From Saccharospirillum sp039982735 (lineage in GTDB: Bacteria; Pseudomonadota; Gammaproteobacteria; Pseudomonadales; Natronospirillaceae), in contig NZ_JBDWXV010000023.1 in the NCBI RefSeq assembly GCF_039982735.1, forward strand, positions 229,976 to 293,975: DNA of 64,000 nt, read 5' to 3'. The position numbers and the translations under genes were made by a program. Positions 55,822 to 62,552 of this stretch are shown one piece after another (the first letter of the stretch is position 1; every line of letters starts with the position of its first letter). The notes below the pieces were generated by a model. The model had not been told where the DNA came from. It saw only the letters and a program-made list of their open reading frames with translations, and ran no database searches.

Positions 55822-56379
55822 ATGACCGCCATCCCGTCTGATATCCAGCAAGTCTGGAATGAAGCTGATTGCCTGTTTACAGAAGCACAGGTCGAGCAAG
55901 CCATCGATAACATGGCGGTCGGCATTTCGCAGGACCTGGCCCAGAAAAACCCCATCGTCTTCAGCGTGATGAACGGCGGCCTGGTGCTCACCGGCAAACT
56001 GGTGACCAAACTCGGTTTCCCGCTGGAAATCAGCTACCTTCACGCCACCCGCTACCGCGACGAAACCCGCGGCGCCGATCTGGAATGGCGTACTTATCCA
56101 CAGCAATCCCTGAAAGACCGCGCCATCCTCATTGTTGATGACATCTACGACGAAGGCTCCACACTCGGCGCCATTGTCGACCACGCCCACAAAGAAGGCG
56201 CCGCCGAAATCCACATCGCCGTGTTGGTAGACAAACAACACGACCGCAAAGCTCGCCCCGACATCATCCCCGACTACATCGGCCTGCAATGCGAAGACCG
56301 CTATGTGTTCGGCTACGGAATGGACTACAAAGGCTACTGGCGCAATGCGCCTGGCATTTATGCGGTGAAAGGGCTGTAA
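55822..56379 (+). CDS. hpt: Hypoxanthine-guanine phosphoribosyltransferase
   Basis: 185 residues. The PRPP-binding loop reads LIVDDIYDEGSTLGAIVDHA and the N-terminal region has VFSVMNGGLVLTGKL. The length and motif spelling match the pseudomonad-type Hpt. It salvages hypoxanthine and guanine. Last chromosomal housekeeping gene before the cassette array; it is closed by a hairpin terminator. Confidence 0.94.
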   Translation: MTAIPSDIQQVWNEADCLFTEAQVEQAIDNMAVGISQDLAQKNPIVFSVMNGGLVLTGKLVTKLGFPLEISYLHATRYRDETRGADLEWRTYPQQSLKDRAILIVDDIYDEGSTLGAIVDHAHKEGAAEIHIAVLVDKQHDRKARPDIIPDYIGLQCEDRYVFGYGMDYKGYWRNAPGIYAVKGL

Positions 56380-56390
56380 CAGGCCCTTTT
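56368..56390 (+). terminator. Terminator-like hairpin at the end of hpt
   Basis: AAAGGGC and GCCCTTT form a 7-bp stem (56368-56374 and 56383-56389) with an 8-nt loop that includes the stop codon, followed by one more T. A short T-run makes it a moderate terminator. Confidence 0.6.
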
Positions 56391-56400
56391 CCAGCTCACA

Positions 56401-56433
56401 ATACCGTTCGCCCTGAGCCTGTCGAAGAGTCTA
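56401..56433. repeat. Widespread proteobacterial repeat (GTTCGCCCTGAGCCTGTCGAAG)
   Basis: The stretch GTTCGCCCTGAGCCTGTC followed by GAAG at about 56407-56428 is a palindrome-like repeat seen in many proteobacterial intergenic regions downstream of genes. It lies between the hpt terminator and the hairpin-cluster element. Confidence 0.45.
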
Positions 56434-56467
56434 GGGGTTTCCTGACCAACCGTTGAATTCAACTCCA

Positions 56468-56592
56468 GCCAAAACCCGGCCCGCACCGCCACCGAGTTTC
56501 GCCGGGTCTTGCAGGGGCATCCCAGCCCCACCAAGCCCTACCGCAGGCATCCCTGCCTACGGCGAAACCCGGTGCCGGTTTGGGCCTGACAT
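56468..56592. repeat. Second hairpin-cluster element, after hpt
   Basis: Inverted arms CACCGAGTTTCGCCG (56490-56504) and CGGCGAAACCCGGTG (56560-56574) match at 14 of 15 positions and extend further with gaps (CAAAACCCGG against CCGGTTTG). Two inner hairpins lie between them: GGGGC/GCCCC (56514-56529) and GCAGG/CCTGC (56543-56556), both with a CATCC-type loop. Same outer-arm-plus-two-hairpins design as 22246-22360. Confidence 0.6.
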
Positions 56593-56996
56593 CCGCGTCA
56601 ATACCAGATACCCCTGTCCAATAAATACTTGCTAACATAATCGCGTAGTGCCATGGTAACCGAACAACCTACTTCCCCTTGGTGTGCCCTGTAACCGGCC
56701 GGGCGGTAGCGAGTCTGCACGATTACTATCCACCGTTGCTGACAGAAGCCTCGATATACCTGATATTGCCCCTAAACGTGATGTAACAGTCCTGATTTTG
56801 ATTTGATTCTTGTTGAAATAGTGCCGCTTCGCACCAGAGTGCGACGCAGATATCGGGGAATATCTGGAATATGCGTCGCTGGAGACACTGATATCGGCAA
56901 TCATTGTCTGAACAGACGGTTTTGCCGGTTCTGATATGTGCGGATTGAGGCGTTTGATATCAACTAAAGCCGCTCTATCACTGAGTCTTAGCGATA

Positions 56997-57025
56997 TTGT
57001 GTGATTGCGTTTAAGTTAATATTAT
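56997..57025 (+). promoter_or_regulatory. Candidate promoter upstream of the first cassette
   Basis: TTGTGT (56997-57002), 17 bp, TATTAT (57020-57025, 5 of 6). Transcription would start near 57032 and read into cassette 1, as the Pc promoter does in integrons. Between 56600 and 56990 I see no coding frame of convincing quality and no integrase remnant. Confidence 0.45.
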
Positions 57026-57030
57026 CGGAA

Positions 57031-57066
57031 TCATCGTCGGGAACGACGATGAACAAACTGTTACAA
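57031..57066 (+). other. Left boundary of the cassette array (attI-like junction)
   Basis: A perfect hairpin TCATCGTCG/CGACGATGA with loop GGAA (57031-57052) is followed by AACAAACTG and the recombination point G57060|TTACAA. The core GTTACAA is exactly complementary to the inverse core TTGTAAC at 57399-57405 that ends cassette 1. An AACAA before G|TT is the form seen in attI sites, but no integrase gene is next to it, so attI is only one reading. Confidence 0.5.
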
Positions 57067-57090
57067 GGCCAAAACAGAAATGGAGTTCAA

Positions 57091-57396
57091 GTGGTTACCT
57101 GCTATCTGAAGTACGTCATAGATCCCTACAAAGCCGTCGAGTTCGAGCGCTACTCGAAAATGTGGATACCTCTGGTAAAGAAATTTGGCGGTCAGCATCA
57201 TGGATATTTTTTGCCGTCCGAGGGTGCCAACAATATCGCCATCGCGTTATTCACGTTCGGGTCGCTGGCTGCCTACGAAAAATATCGTGAGGCCTCGTTT
57301 CAGGACCCGGATTGCCAAGCCGCCTTCAAATACGCCGAAGAAACTCGCTGTGTACTAAGCTGTGAACGCAGCTTTATGAGGCCGGTCTTCGAGTAA
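57091..57396 (+). CDS. Cassette 1: NIPSNAP family protein
   Basis: 101 residues from a GTG at 57091 with GGAG upstream; a frame open from 57001 would cross the recombination junction at 57060. Family pattern: VTCYLKYVIDPYKAVEFERYSKMWIPLVKKFGGQHHGYFLPSEGANN and the C-terminal YAEETRCVLSCERSFMRPVFE. NIPSNAP proteins are small, dimeric alpha-beta barrels of uncertain role. Frequent in integron cassette pools. Cassette limits 57061-57477. Confidence 0.9.
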   Translation: MVTCYLKYVIDPYKAVEFERYSKMWIPLVKKFGGQHHGYFLPSEGANNIAIALFTFGSLAAYEKYREASFQDPDCQAAFKYAEETRCVLSCERSFMRPVFE

Positions 57397-57398
57397 GC

Positions 57399-57483
57399 TT
57401 GTAACAAGTGCATTAAGTCTGTTCCGGCCCGATGGGCCTCCACCGGACGCCCTAGTCGGGCGCCGCTTATGCAAGCGTTAGGA
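57399..57483 (+). other. attC site 1 (85 bp)
   Basis: Inverse core TTGTAAC (57399-57405), right core GTTAGGA (57477-57483). Arms AACAAGTGCATTAAG and CTTATGCAAGCGTT are complementary with small gaps. Belongs to the CACCGGACGC-type attC group together with sites 10 and 12. Confidence 0.88.
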
Positions 57484-57493
57484 GGCTTGAGAT

Positions 57494-57781
57494 ATGCAGG
57501 GAGAATCGGAAGGGATCAAATATAAAACAAACTGGGGGAACGATGGTGAGCGTGACGCATTTACAATTGAACTTACAAAATATGAAGCTGAAGGCAAAGA
57601 AGTATTTATCGCAGAAATCGTTTGGTGGGATGAATCCAATCGCTTTACATTTGAAATACTGAAAGAGCCAGTGCCAGTATCTGTAATTGAAGCATTAGTT
57701 GAAGAAGCACGAGAAAAACTTAAGCCTAAAGATACTACGCAGGAGGCAAATATTTACTCTGAAACGCTTAGTAAAAAGTAA
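57494..57781 (+). CDS. Cassette 2: unknown acidic protein
   Basis: 95 residues starting 16 bp after the recombination point, preceded by TTAGGAGG. The pattern of alternating strands (FTIELTKYEAEGKEVFIAEIVWWDES, FTFEILKEPVP) followed by a helix (VSVIEALVEEAREKLKPK) suggests a small alpha-beta domain. Family not recognised. A+T-rich. Confidence 0.75.
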   Translation: MQGESEGIKYKTNWGNDGERDAFTIELTKYEAEGKEVFIAEIVWWDESNRFTFEILKEPVPVSVIEALVEEAREKLKPKDTTQEANIYSETLSKK

Positions 57782-57785
57782 TTCC

Positions 57786-57846
57786 ACCCAACAAGTTAAA
57801 TCAAAAGGATGCGCAATAATGCGCGTCTTTGTTTGAAGCGGTAGGC
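57786..57846 (+). other. attC site 2 (61 bp), altered core
   Basis: Inverse core ACCCAAC (57786-57792) and right core GGTAGGC (57840-57846), where GTTAGGC is expected from the partner GCCTAAC of the following cassette. Central hairpin GATGCGC/GCGCGTC. The T-to-G change lies next to the cleavage point. Confidence 0.75.
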
Positions 57847-57855
57847 ATATAAAGC

Positions 57856-58224
57856 ATGGGACAGTCTCAATCTCAAGCGCATGCCTTTTATAAGGATTTA
57901 GCAAAAAATAAGAAAGTTTGGACCATCAGGGATGAAGGCGGTTATCCAGCGCTCAAAAACTCGGACTGGACGAAGATCTCAACCATTTTGGTCACTTTGT
58001 CTCGAGTCCAGAAGATAATTAAAAATGTTCCAGCTTACAATGGCTTTGAGCCAGTCGAATTATCTTGGGATGAATTTGGTGATAAATGGCTTCCCGGTTT
58101 AACAAAAGATGGTTTACTAGTTGGAGTAAACTGGAGTAGTAAAAACGCCACAGGTTATGATCTCGATGCCCCATGGGTAAGGGAGTGTGTCGAAATTCAA
58201 ATCAAGGAGCCTGAAGATGCCTAA
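57856..58224 (+). CDS. Cassette 3: DUF2750 family protein
   Basis: 122 residues. Family landmarks: FYKDLAKNKKVWTIRDEGGYPA, SRVQKIIKNVPAYNGFEPVELSWDEF and WLPGLTKDGLLVGVNWS. The stop lies within the inverse core of its attC. DUF2750 proteins are small, soluble, of unknown function, and common as cassette cargo and in stand-alone copies. Confidence 0.9.
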   Translation: MGQSQSQAHAFYKDLAKNKKVWTIRDEGGYPALKNSDWTKISTILVTLSRVQKIIKNVPAYNGFEPVELSWDEFGDKWLPGLTKDGLLVGVNWSSKNATGYDLDAPWVRECVEIQIKEPEDA

Positions 58225-58317
58225 CAAGGCCAGTAACCACGTAAAAGGCACAAAGAACGCGCCTTATACTGGACTCACTTCGCGTTGCTCAGTTCGCCGG
58301 TTCTGGCAGCGTTAGGC
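58219..58317 (+). other. attC site 3 (99 bp)
   Basis: GCCTAAC (58219-58225) and GTTAGGC (58311-58317) are perfect complements of the consensus cores, with arms AACAAGGCCAG and CTGGCAGCGTT. Confidence 0.95.
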
Positions 58318-58332
58318 TGAATAGGGAATCTA

Positions 58333-58776
58333 ATGAACTTTGACGAAATCACTGCGGAACTAGAAAAGTTAGAAGCTAAAGATTTCGATTTCAATAATGC
58401 TGAAATGGATGGACCTGAAAGGCTCGATAATTTAGTTAGAGACCTACTAGCAACTAATGAGCCCGAACTAGCAACAATTCAGATGTTTCGGCTAATGGAA
58501 CGATTAAACGATTCAGAATTAGGATCACCAGGTCCATTAGTTCATGCTCTCGAAAGCTTGGATTACAGGGACGCTTTATCTGAATCTGTTCAACGTTGTC
58601 CAACTGAGTTGTCGTTATGGATGTTAAATAGAATTCTTAATACCGATCTATCTTCAACTGAACGAGTTAAGTATGTTGACTTACTTCGAAGAAGTTCTGT
58701 ACATGAGAAATCAACAGAGCGGGTAAAAGAAGTTGCGAGAGATTTCCTCCAATTTCAGGTGGCTAAAAATGCCTAA
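58333..58776 (+). CDS. Cassette 4: possible immunity-type protein
   Basis: 147 residues, acidic and all-helical. The central part GPLVHALESLDYRDALSESVQRCPTELSLWMLNRILNTDLSS resembles helical-repeat immunity proteins that accompany polymorphic toxins, though the exact family is not certain. No toxin partner is visible next to it; stray immunity genes are typical cassette cargo. The gene is A+T-rich. Confidence 0.65.
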   Translation: MNFDEITAELEKLEAKDFDFNNAEMDGPERLDNLVRDLLATNEPELATIQMFRLMERLNDSELGSPGPLVHALESLDYRDALSESVQRCPTELSLWMLNRILNTDLSSTERVKYVDLLRRSSVHEKSTERVKEVARDFLQFQVAKNA

Positions 58777-58842
58777 CAAACACAGGCACAATCGCCCTGC
58801 GGGCTGGACTCGTTTCACTCGCCCGTGCTGTAAACGTTATAT
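58771..58842 (+). other. attC site 4 (72 bp)
   Basis: GCCTAAC (58771-58777) pairs with the front of cassette 4; the right core is GTTATAT (58836-58842), a less usual form that recurs as ATATAAC at the end of cassette 5. Confidence 0.88.
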
Positions 58843-58863
58843 TTCCCCGAACGGGAGCATTAA

Positions 58864-59442
58864 GTGCGAGATCTTGATAGGTTTATCGTTGAATTGGATC
58901 GACTAATCTCGACAGTCCATTTCTACGACGAGGTCTACTGTAACGACGAAGGTGTTAATGCGATTAGCAGCTTGTCCTTGGAAGCTGCAAAGATAATTCA
59001 GCTTTCCGTTCACAACGACATCGTTCTATCAACTTCACGCCTGTTATTCGACGGTAAAGGCTTTGAGTCGTCCGGGACCACATACGAAAATCTCAGTCTG
59101 TACAACTTAGTGTGCAATTATGAAGAGCACATTGATCAGGAGTTGCACGATCAGCGGAAGAAAATTTCGCAATTGAAACAAAAGATCAATGTTAAGGAGT
59201 ACCGCAACCTAGTAATTGCGCATAACGATAAAGCTACCATTACCGGCCAAAATCCGGCTCCCAAACACCAAATTGAAACTGAGATCCTTCTGGATTTGCT
59301 CAGAGAATCCCGATCACTGTTGTATGGCATACGGTTAAAAGTGGCCAAGGAAAATGGGGAAACCAGTCTTCCCGTCACTGATGGCAACGTGCATCGTTGC
59401 GGTGTGGGGCGAAAGTTTGTACAGCGAATCAAGAAAATATAA
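58864..59442 (+). CDS. Cassette 5: HEPN/AbiU2-like protein
   Basis: 192 residues from a GTG at 58864, preceded by GGGAG. All-helical. The middle has LSTSRLLFDGKG and NLSLYNLVCNYEEH, and the centre carries YRNLVIAHND: R114-N115-x4-H120, the exact Rx4-6H (R-N-x4-H) catalytic motif of HEPN ribonucleases. The layout matches the AbiU2-like HEPN group linked to abortive infection. Prediction: RNase acting in phage defence or toxicity. No antitoxin gene is beside it. Confidence 0.75.
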   Translation: MRDLDRFIVELDRLISTVHFYDEVYCNDEGVNAISSLSLEAAKIIQLSVHNDIVLSTSRLLFDGKGFESSGTTYENLSLYNLVCNYEEHIDQELHDQRKKISQLKQKINVKEYRNLVIAHNDKATITGQNPAPKHQIETEILLDLLRESRSLLYGIRLKVAKENGETSLPVTDGNVHRCGVGRKFVQRIKKI

Positions 59443-59537
59443 CCAGCCGCTGTAGTACGCGGCCGATGGCCGCCGGACGGCATTTTCATTGCGGCTACGC
59501 CTCCATTACAAGGCCGCCGCTAAGTTCAGCGTTAAAG
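59437..59537 (+). other. attC site 5 (101 bp)
   Basis: ATATAAC (59437-59443) is complementary to the front of cassette 5; right core GTTAAAG (59531-59537). It contains a CCGCCGGACGGC-type palindrome and arms ending in CAGCGTT. Confidence 0.88.
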
Positions 59538-59544
59538 GTTACAA

Positions 59545-59862
59545 ATGTTCAAAGTGTGGCAGATAACGACATTGATATGGGCCATTATTCTATTTGGGCT
59601 CGGCTACGGTGGTATTGAGGTTATTGTAGCTGCACCGTTTTTTTTCTCGCTGATACCAATGTTTGTAGTTTATTTCATATATAGTAGATTTGAGGTGCCC
59701 CAGCACTTTCAGTTCGGAAACAAGACAGCTGATGGTGTATTGGTGATTTTGGGTAGGATCGTGACCGTTACCCTATTGTGCTTGGCTTCAGTTGCAGTAT
59801 TTTATACTGTCCTAACATTAATACTGGTTGTGGTTTGTGAAACAGTGGGCTGCGACCTTTAA
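59545..59862 (+). CDS. Cassette 6: small membrane protein
   Basis: 105 residues with three hydrophobic stretches: WQITTLIWAIILFGLGYG, VIVAAPFFFSLIPMFVVYFIY and VTVTLLCLASVAVFYTVLTLILVVV. Only 7 bp separate the recombination point from the ATG, so the ribosome site partly lies in the attC. Inferred inner-membrane protein, family not recognised. Confidence 0.72.
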   Translation: MFKVWQITTLIWAIILFGLGYGGIEVIVAAPFFFSLIPMFVVYFIYSRFEVPQHFQFGNKTADGVLVILGRIVTVTLLCLASVAVFYTVLTLILVVVCETVGCDL

Positions 59863-59913
59863 CAATCCGCAGCAGCAGACCCACTGCATGGGCAGCTGTG
59901 CAATGCGTTAAGC
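59857..59913 (+). other. attC site 6 (57 bp)
   Basis: CTTTAAC (59857-59863) complements the front GTTAAAG of cassette 6; right core GTTAAGC (59907-59913). One of the shortest attCs in the array, with arms AACAATCC and a central CCCACTGCATGGG-like hairpin. Confidence 0.9.
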
Positions 59914-59918
59914 ACACT

Positions 59919-60254
59919 ATGAAAATGAGCCACGAAGAATACGTCAAGAAAAAGAGGGCAAGAGTTCACGAGCTTGCCTCAGGTATTCTTGATGGCTCCA
60001 TTCATTATCTTGAAGGTGCAATTGAATTGGCCTCGCTCAGGTTCCAAGTTGAGGTACCAGAAGACGATCAAGACTTTATCGCATTCACAGCCGTCGCTTC
60101 TGAAATTGATCATCTTCCAATAGGTGCGCCTAGGCAATACTGGTCAAAAGAGGCCCTGGAGCGCCATGAGCCAGAGATTCAAGAATCAATAAAGTGGGCA
60201 AAGGAATCCTCGTTGCCCCAATGTAAATCGCTGCTGGAGAGGTTCAGTGCTTAA
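59919..60254 (+). CDS. Cassette 7: small acidic hypothetical protein
   Basis: 111 residues from ATG 59919 (ATG 59925 is also possible); a GTG at 59898 in the same frame lies inside attC 6 and is rejected. Pattern: RVHELASGILDGSIHYLEGAIELASLRF, then DFIAFTAVASEIDHLPIGAPRQYWSKEALERHEPEI. It resembles a widespread group of about 110-residue hypothetical proteins; I cannot give a reliable family name. Confidence 0.7.
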   Translation: MKMSHEEYVKKKRARVHELASGILDGSIHYLEGAIELASLRFQVEVPEDDQDFIAFTAVASEIDHLPIGAPRQYWSKEALERHEPEIQESIKWAKESSLPQCKSLLERFSA

Positions 60255-60332
60255 CAAGGCCAGGCACAACCGCCCACTTCGTGGGCTGGACCTCCGCACT
60301 ACGTGCTCCGGCCTGTGCTGGCGGCGTTATAC
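60249..60332 (+). other. attC site 7 (84 bp)
   Basis: GCTTAAC (60249-60255) complements the front core GTTAAGC of cassette 7; right core GTTATAC (60326-60332). Arms AACAAGGCCAGGCAC and GTGCTGGCGGCGTT. Confidence 0.92.
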
Positions 60333-60346
60333 GAAAAGGAACACCT

Positions 60347-61072
60347 GTGAGTAACAAAGACTTTGTCCTTAAACTAGTTCAATTGGTAAAAGGAACACTT
60401 ATAGGCAAGGTTATCCTCGCATTAGTGTCGGGTGGGTTCGCGGTATTAGGAGCATCTCCATTTTTCGATAAATATATTTCTGCATTTCTATCTCAATATC
60501 TTTCAGTAAATGCCAGTGATCCCTCAGTTCCAATTGGCCTAGTGTTAATAGCGACTGGTGTGGGGTTAACGATCTGGGAAAGAAGAAATATATTGGCGAT
60601 TGAGCTAAGTAAAATGGATTCAAATAGGATTGAAGACGAGCTTAGAGAAGATCTAAAGGAAAACCAGTTCATTGCATTTAAGAGTGCAATCGAAGCAACA
60701 TGCTTGGATACCATCCGAAGGCTAATAGAAAAACATCATGATATAGATTACAACCCTAATCATGTTAAAGATTTAGGTAAAAGAGCTCTGTATGGCAGTA
60801 ATGAGGCAACACTCCAGTATATTGATGCTGTTCTAGTTGGAAATTCTGATGAAAAAGTAAAGATTGACTTTTTAATCATGCTTGGTGATGCAACAGGTCA
60901 ACCGATAATTTATAAATTTTTAAAGCAATACCAAGAACTGTTAAAAAGAGCCGAATCTGAGGGGTTTCAAGGGCTGATAAAAGGAACTCCCTTATACCAA
61001 GCCTATGAGAATGTAACCCACCCGGCCTTTTTAGAATTAAGAAAAAAAGCATATTGGGAAGATTTCGTATAA
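60347..61072 (+). CDS. Cassette 8: membrane protein with cytosolic domain
   Basis: 241 residues from a GTG at 60347 with AAAGGA upstream; an upstream open frame crosses attC 7 and is rejected. Two hydrophobic segments near residues 20-40 (KVILALVSGGFAVLGASPFF) and 60-80 (PIGLVLIATGVGLTIW) anchor a charged helical domain of about 150 residues (ELREDLKENQFIAFKSAIEATCLDTIRRLIEKHHD). Such an arrangement occurs in anti-phage effectors, but no motif proves it. A+T-rich. Family not recognised. Confidence 0.7.
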   Translation: MSNKDFVLKLVQLVKGTLIGKVILALVSGGFAVLGASPFFDKYISAFLSQYLSVNASDPSVPIGLVLIATGVGLTIWERRNILAIELSKMDSNRIEDELREDLKENQFIAFKSAIEATCLDTIRRLIEKHHDIDYNPNHVKDLGKRALYGSNEATLQYIDAVLVGNSDEKVKIDFLIMLGDATGQPIIYKFLKQYQELLKRAESEGFQGLIKGTPLYQAYENVTHPAFLELRKKAYWEDFV

Positions 61073-61127
61073 CAAAAACAGGCAAAACGACGCCAAAAAA
61101 ACGGCGCGTTTGCTGTTGGCGTTATGC
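61067..61127 (+). other. attC site 8 (61 bp)
   Basis: GTATAAC (61067-61073) complements the front GTTATAC of cassette 8; right core GTTATGC (61121-61127). Central hairpin CGCC/GGCG. Confidence 0.9.
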
Positions 61128-61159
61128 GCCCGAGAGACCCACAAACTTAGGAAATGAAA

Positions 61160-61519
61160 ATGGCAGATTCTGTAGAAACATTTTTTGATGCTTGGAAAGA
61201 AGAAGACGCTAAAACTCGACTTGCCATGATAAGTAGTGCAGTAATAGAAAGCGTAAGATATAGCGATCCTAGAACACCAGAACCACTAATTGGTACTGAA
61301 GCCTTGAATACTTACTTGGGTATGTTTAGCGATAATGCGCCTGGTTGGTCTGCAAAAGTTTTGAAAAGCGACGTCACCGAAGACGTAACTCGGGTTACCG
61401 TTGAGTTTGGTGGTCCAGGCCCAGATGGTTCACATAAAGTACAGCTTGGCCAATATTTCATAGAAAAGAAGGGTGATCTAGTATCCCGCATGGTGGGTTT
61501 TGTTGGGACTGGTGAGTAG
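61160..61519 (+). CDS. Cassette 9: NTF2/SnoaL-like protein
   Basis: 119 residues from ATG 61160, better spaced from TAGGAA than the ATG at 61154. The ADSVETFFDAWKEEDAKTRLAMISSAV start and the sequence YSDPRTPEPLIGTEALNTYLGMF follow the cone-like alpha+beta barrel of SnoaL/NTF2-like proteins, a frequent scaffold for small enzymes and ligand-binding proteins. No catalytic residues can be assigned. Confidence 0.8.
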   Translation: MADSVETFFDAWKEEDAKTRLAMISSAVIESVRYSDPRTPEPLIGTEALNTYLGMFSDNAPGWSAKVLKSDVTEDVTRVTVEFGGPGPDGSHKVQLGQYFIEKKGDLVSRMVGFVGTGE

Positions 61520-61541
61520 ATAAAATATCATTAATAAAATC

Positions 61542-61652
61542 GCATAACAATCAGCTCAAGCCGACCTCCACTGCGTTGCTCGTTTTGTGCTTTTCCGCTA
61601 CGCTTGCACAAAACAATCAACTCCGTTCCGGCGGCTTAGCTGGGCGTTATGA
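61542..61652 (+). other. attC site 9 (111 bp)
   Basis: GCATAAC (61542-61548) complements the front GTTATGC of cassette 9; right core GTTATGA (61646-61652). The longest attC here, with TTTTGTGC/GCACAAAA in its central arms. Confidence 0.9.
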
Positions 61653-61670
61653 ATCAGCACGGAGAGTTCT

Positions 61671-61919
61671 ATGCTCGAATTGAGACCCAATTGCGAGTGC
61701 TGTGACAAGGACTTGCCGCCAGCCTCAAGTGAGGCTGTCATCTGCACATTTGAATGCACGTTCTGCCAATTATGTGCTTCTGGTGTTCTGGCTAATCGGT
61801 GCCCTAACTGTGGTGGTAATTTCTCGCCTCGTCCCATTCGTCCAGCATCACTACTCGGCAAATATCCGTCTTCAACGCAACGAGTGGTAAAAGTCGGTGG
61901 CTGTAGTGCCAATTCATAA
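61671..61919 (+). CDS. Cassette 10: DUF1272 protein
   Basis: 82 residues. The family is a small cysteine-rich, probably zinc-binding protein: CECCDKDLP near residue 8, ICTFECTFCQLCA in the middle, RCPNCGGNF near residue 43. Some family members occur in other integron arrays. The stop codon lies in the inverse core of attC 10. Confidence 0.92.
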   Translation: MLELRPNCECCDKDLPPASSEAVICTFECTFCQLCASGVLANRCPNCGGNFSPRPIRPASLLGKYPSSTQRVVKVGGCSANS

Positions 61920-61991
61920 CCAGTCGCAGCAGTACGTGGCCTTCGGCCACCGGACGCCACTGTCGTGGCGCCGCTGTGCTGCGCGTTATAA
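61914..61991 (+). other. attC site 10 (78 bp)
   Basis: TCATAAC (61914-61920) complements the front GTTATGA of cassette 10; right core GTTATAA (61985-61991). Shares the CACCGGACGCC block with site 1. Confidence 0.9.
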
Positions 61992-61998
61992 GTTCTGA

Positions 61999-62514
61999 AT
62001 GATGCAGATGTTCAAAACGTACGATGAGCTAGTGGAGATTGGTGACTATGTGTCATCAGAGGAGCTACTGGCACATGGTTTTGATCCTACGCAACCCGAT
62101 GAGGATGGGGTGTTTGTTCTCGAACCCCTGGGTAAGGCTTTAAAGCTGGATTTGGCTCGCGAGCTGATCAAGGCCGGAGCGGATGTGAATTCAAAAGGCA
62201 GCACAGGGTTTACTCCGTTACTCTCGGCAATTGAATGTGCACATCATGATCCTGGAAAAGCAATTCAACTCGTCGAATTGTTGCTAGACAGTGGGGCAAA
62301 TATCGAAGGGAGAGGTGATTGGGACAAAACCCCCTTCCTTAAATCCTGTACGCGAGGCGTCATCAAATTAACACAGCTTCTTGTTTCCTGAGGTTGCGAT
62401 ATTCACGCTACCGCTGCTGAAATTGGAGGTCCAATGGGGGCGTGTGAGTTTGCAGATATGCCGACAAACAGCAGGGAGTTCAGGCAGTATGTCAGCGGCT
62501 TGTTCCACTCATAA
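61999..62514 (+). pseudogene. Cassette 11: ankyrin-repeat protein, broken by TGA
   Basis: The first 130 codons encode ankyrin-type repeats (PLGKALKLDLARELIKAGADVNSKGSTGFTPLLSAIE, LVELLLDSGANIEGRGDWDKTPFLKSC). A TGA at 62389-62391 falls in LLVS-stop-GCDIHATAAE, in the middle of a repeat. Without it the frame continues for 40 more codons to a TAA (62512-62514) that sits in the inverse core of the attC, the normal place for a cassette stop. So a single nonsense change (CGA or GGA to TGA would fit) shortens the product. Confidence 0.8.
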
Positions 62515-62527
62515 CAAACTGTTATTT
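62509..62527 (+). other. Collapsed attC site 11 (19 bp)
   Basis: Inverse core TCATAAC (62509-62515) is followed after only 5 bp by the right core GTTATTT (62521-62527), whose complement AAATAAC ends cassette 12. The whole stem is missing, so cassettes 11 and 12 can no longer be excised separately. Confidence 0.75.
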
Positions 62528-62552
62528 GTATTAAGAGGGGAGTCAGAATCAG

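Noticed and set aside
56600..56990. Integrase gene or remnant left of the cassette array
   Set aside because: No frame on either strand shows tyrosine-recombinase motifs; the 90-codon minus-strand frame at 56632-56904 has none of them.
57001..57090. Extended N-terminus for cassette 1 protein
   Set aside because: It would cross the recombination junction at 57060 and the hairpin; family homology starts at the GTG 57091, which has its own GGAG.
59898..59918. GTG start for cassette 7
   Set aside because: It lies inside attC 6; the ATG at 59919 follows the recombination point and is the credible start.
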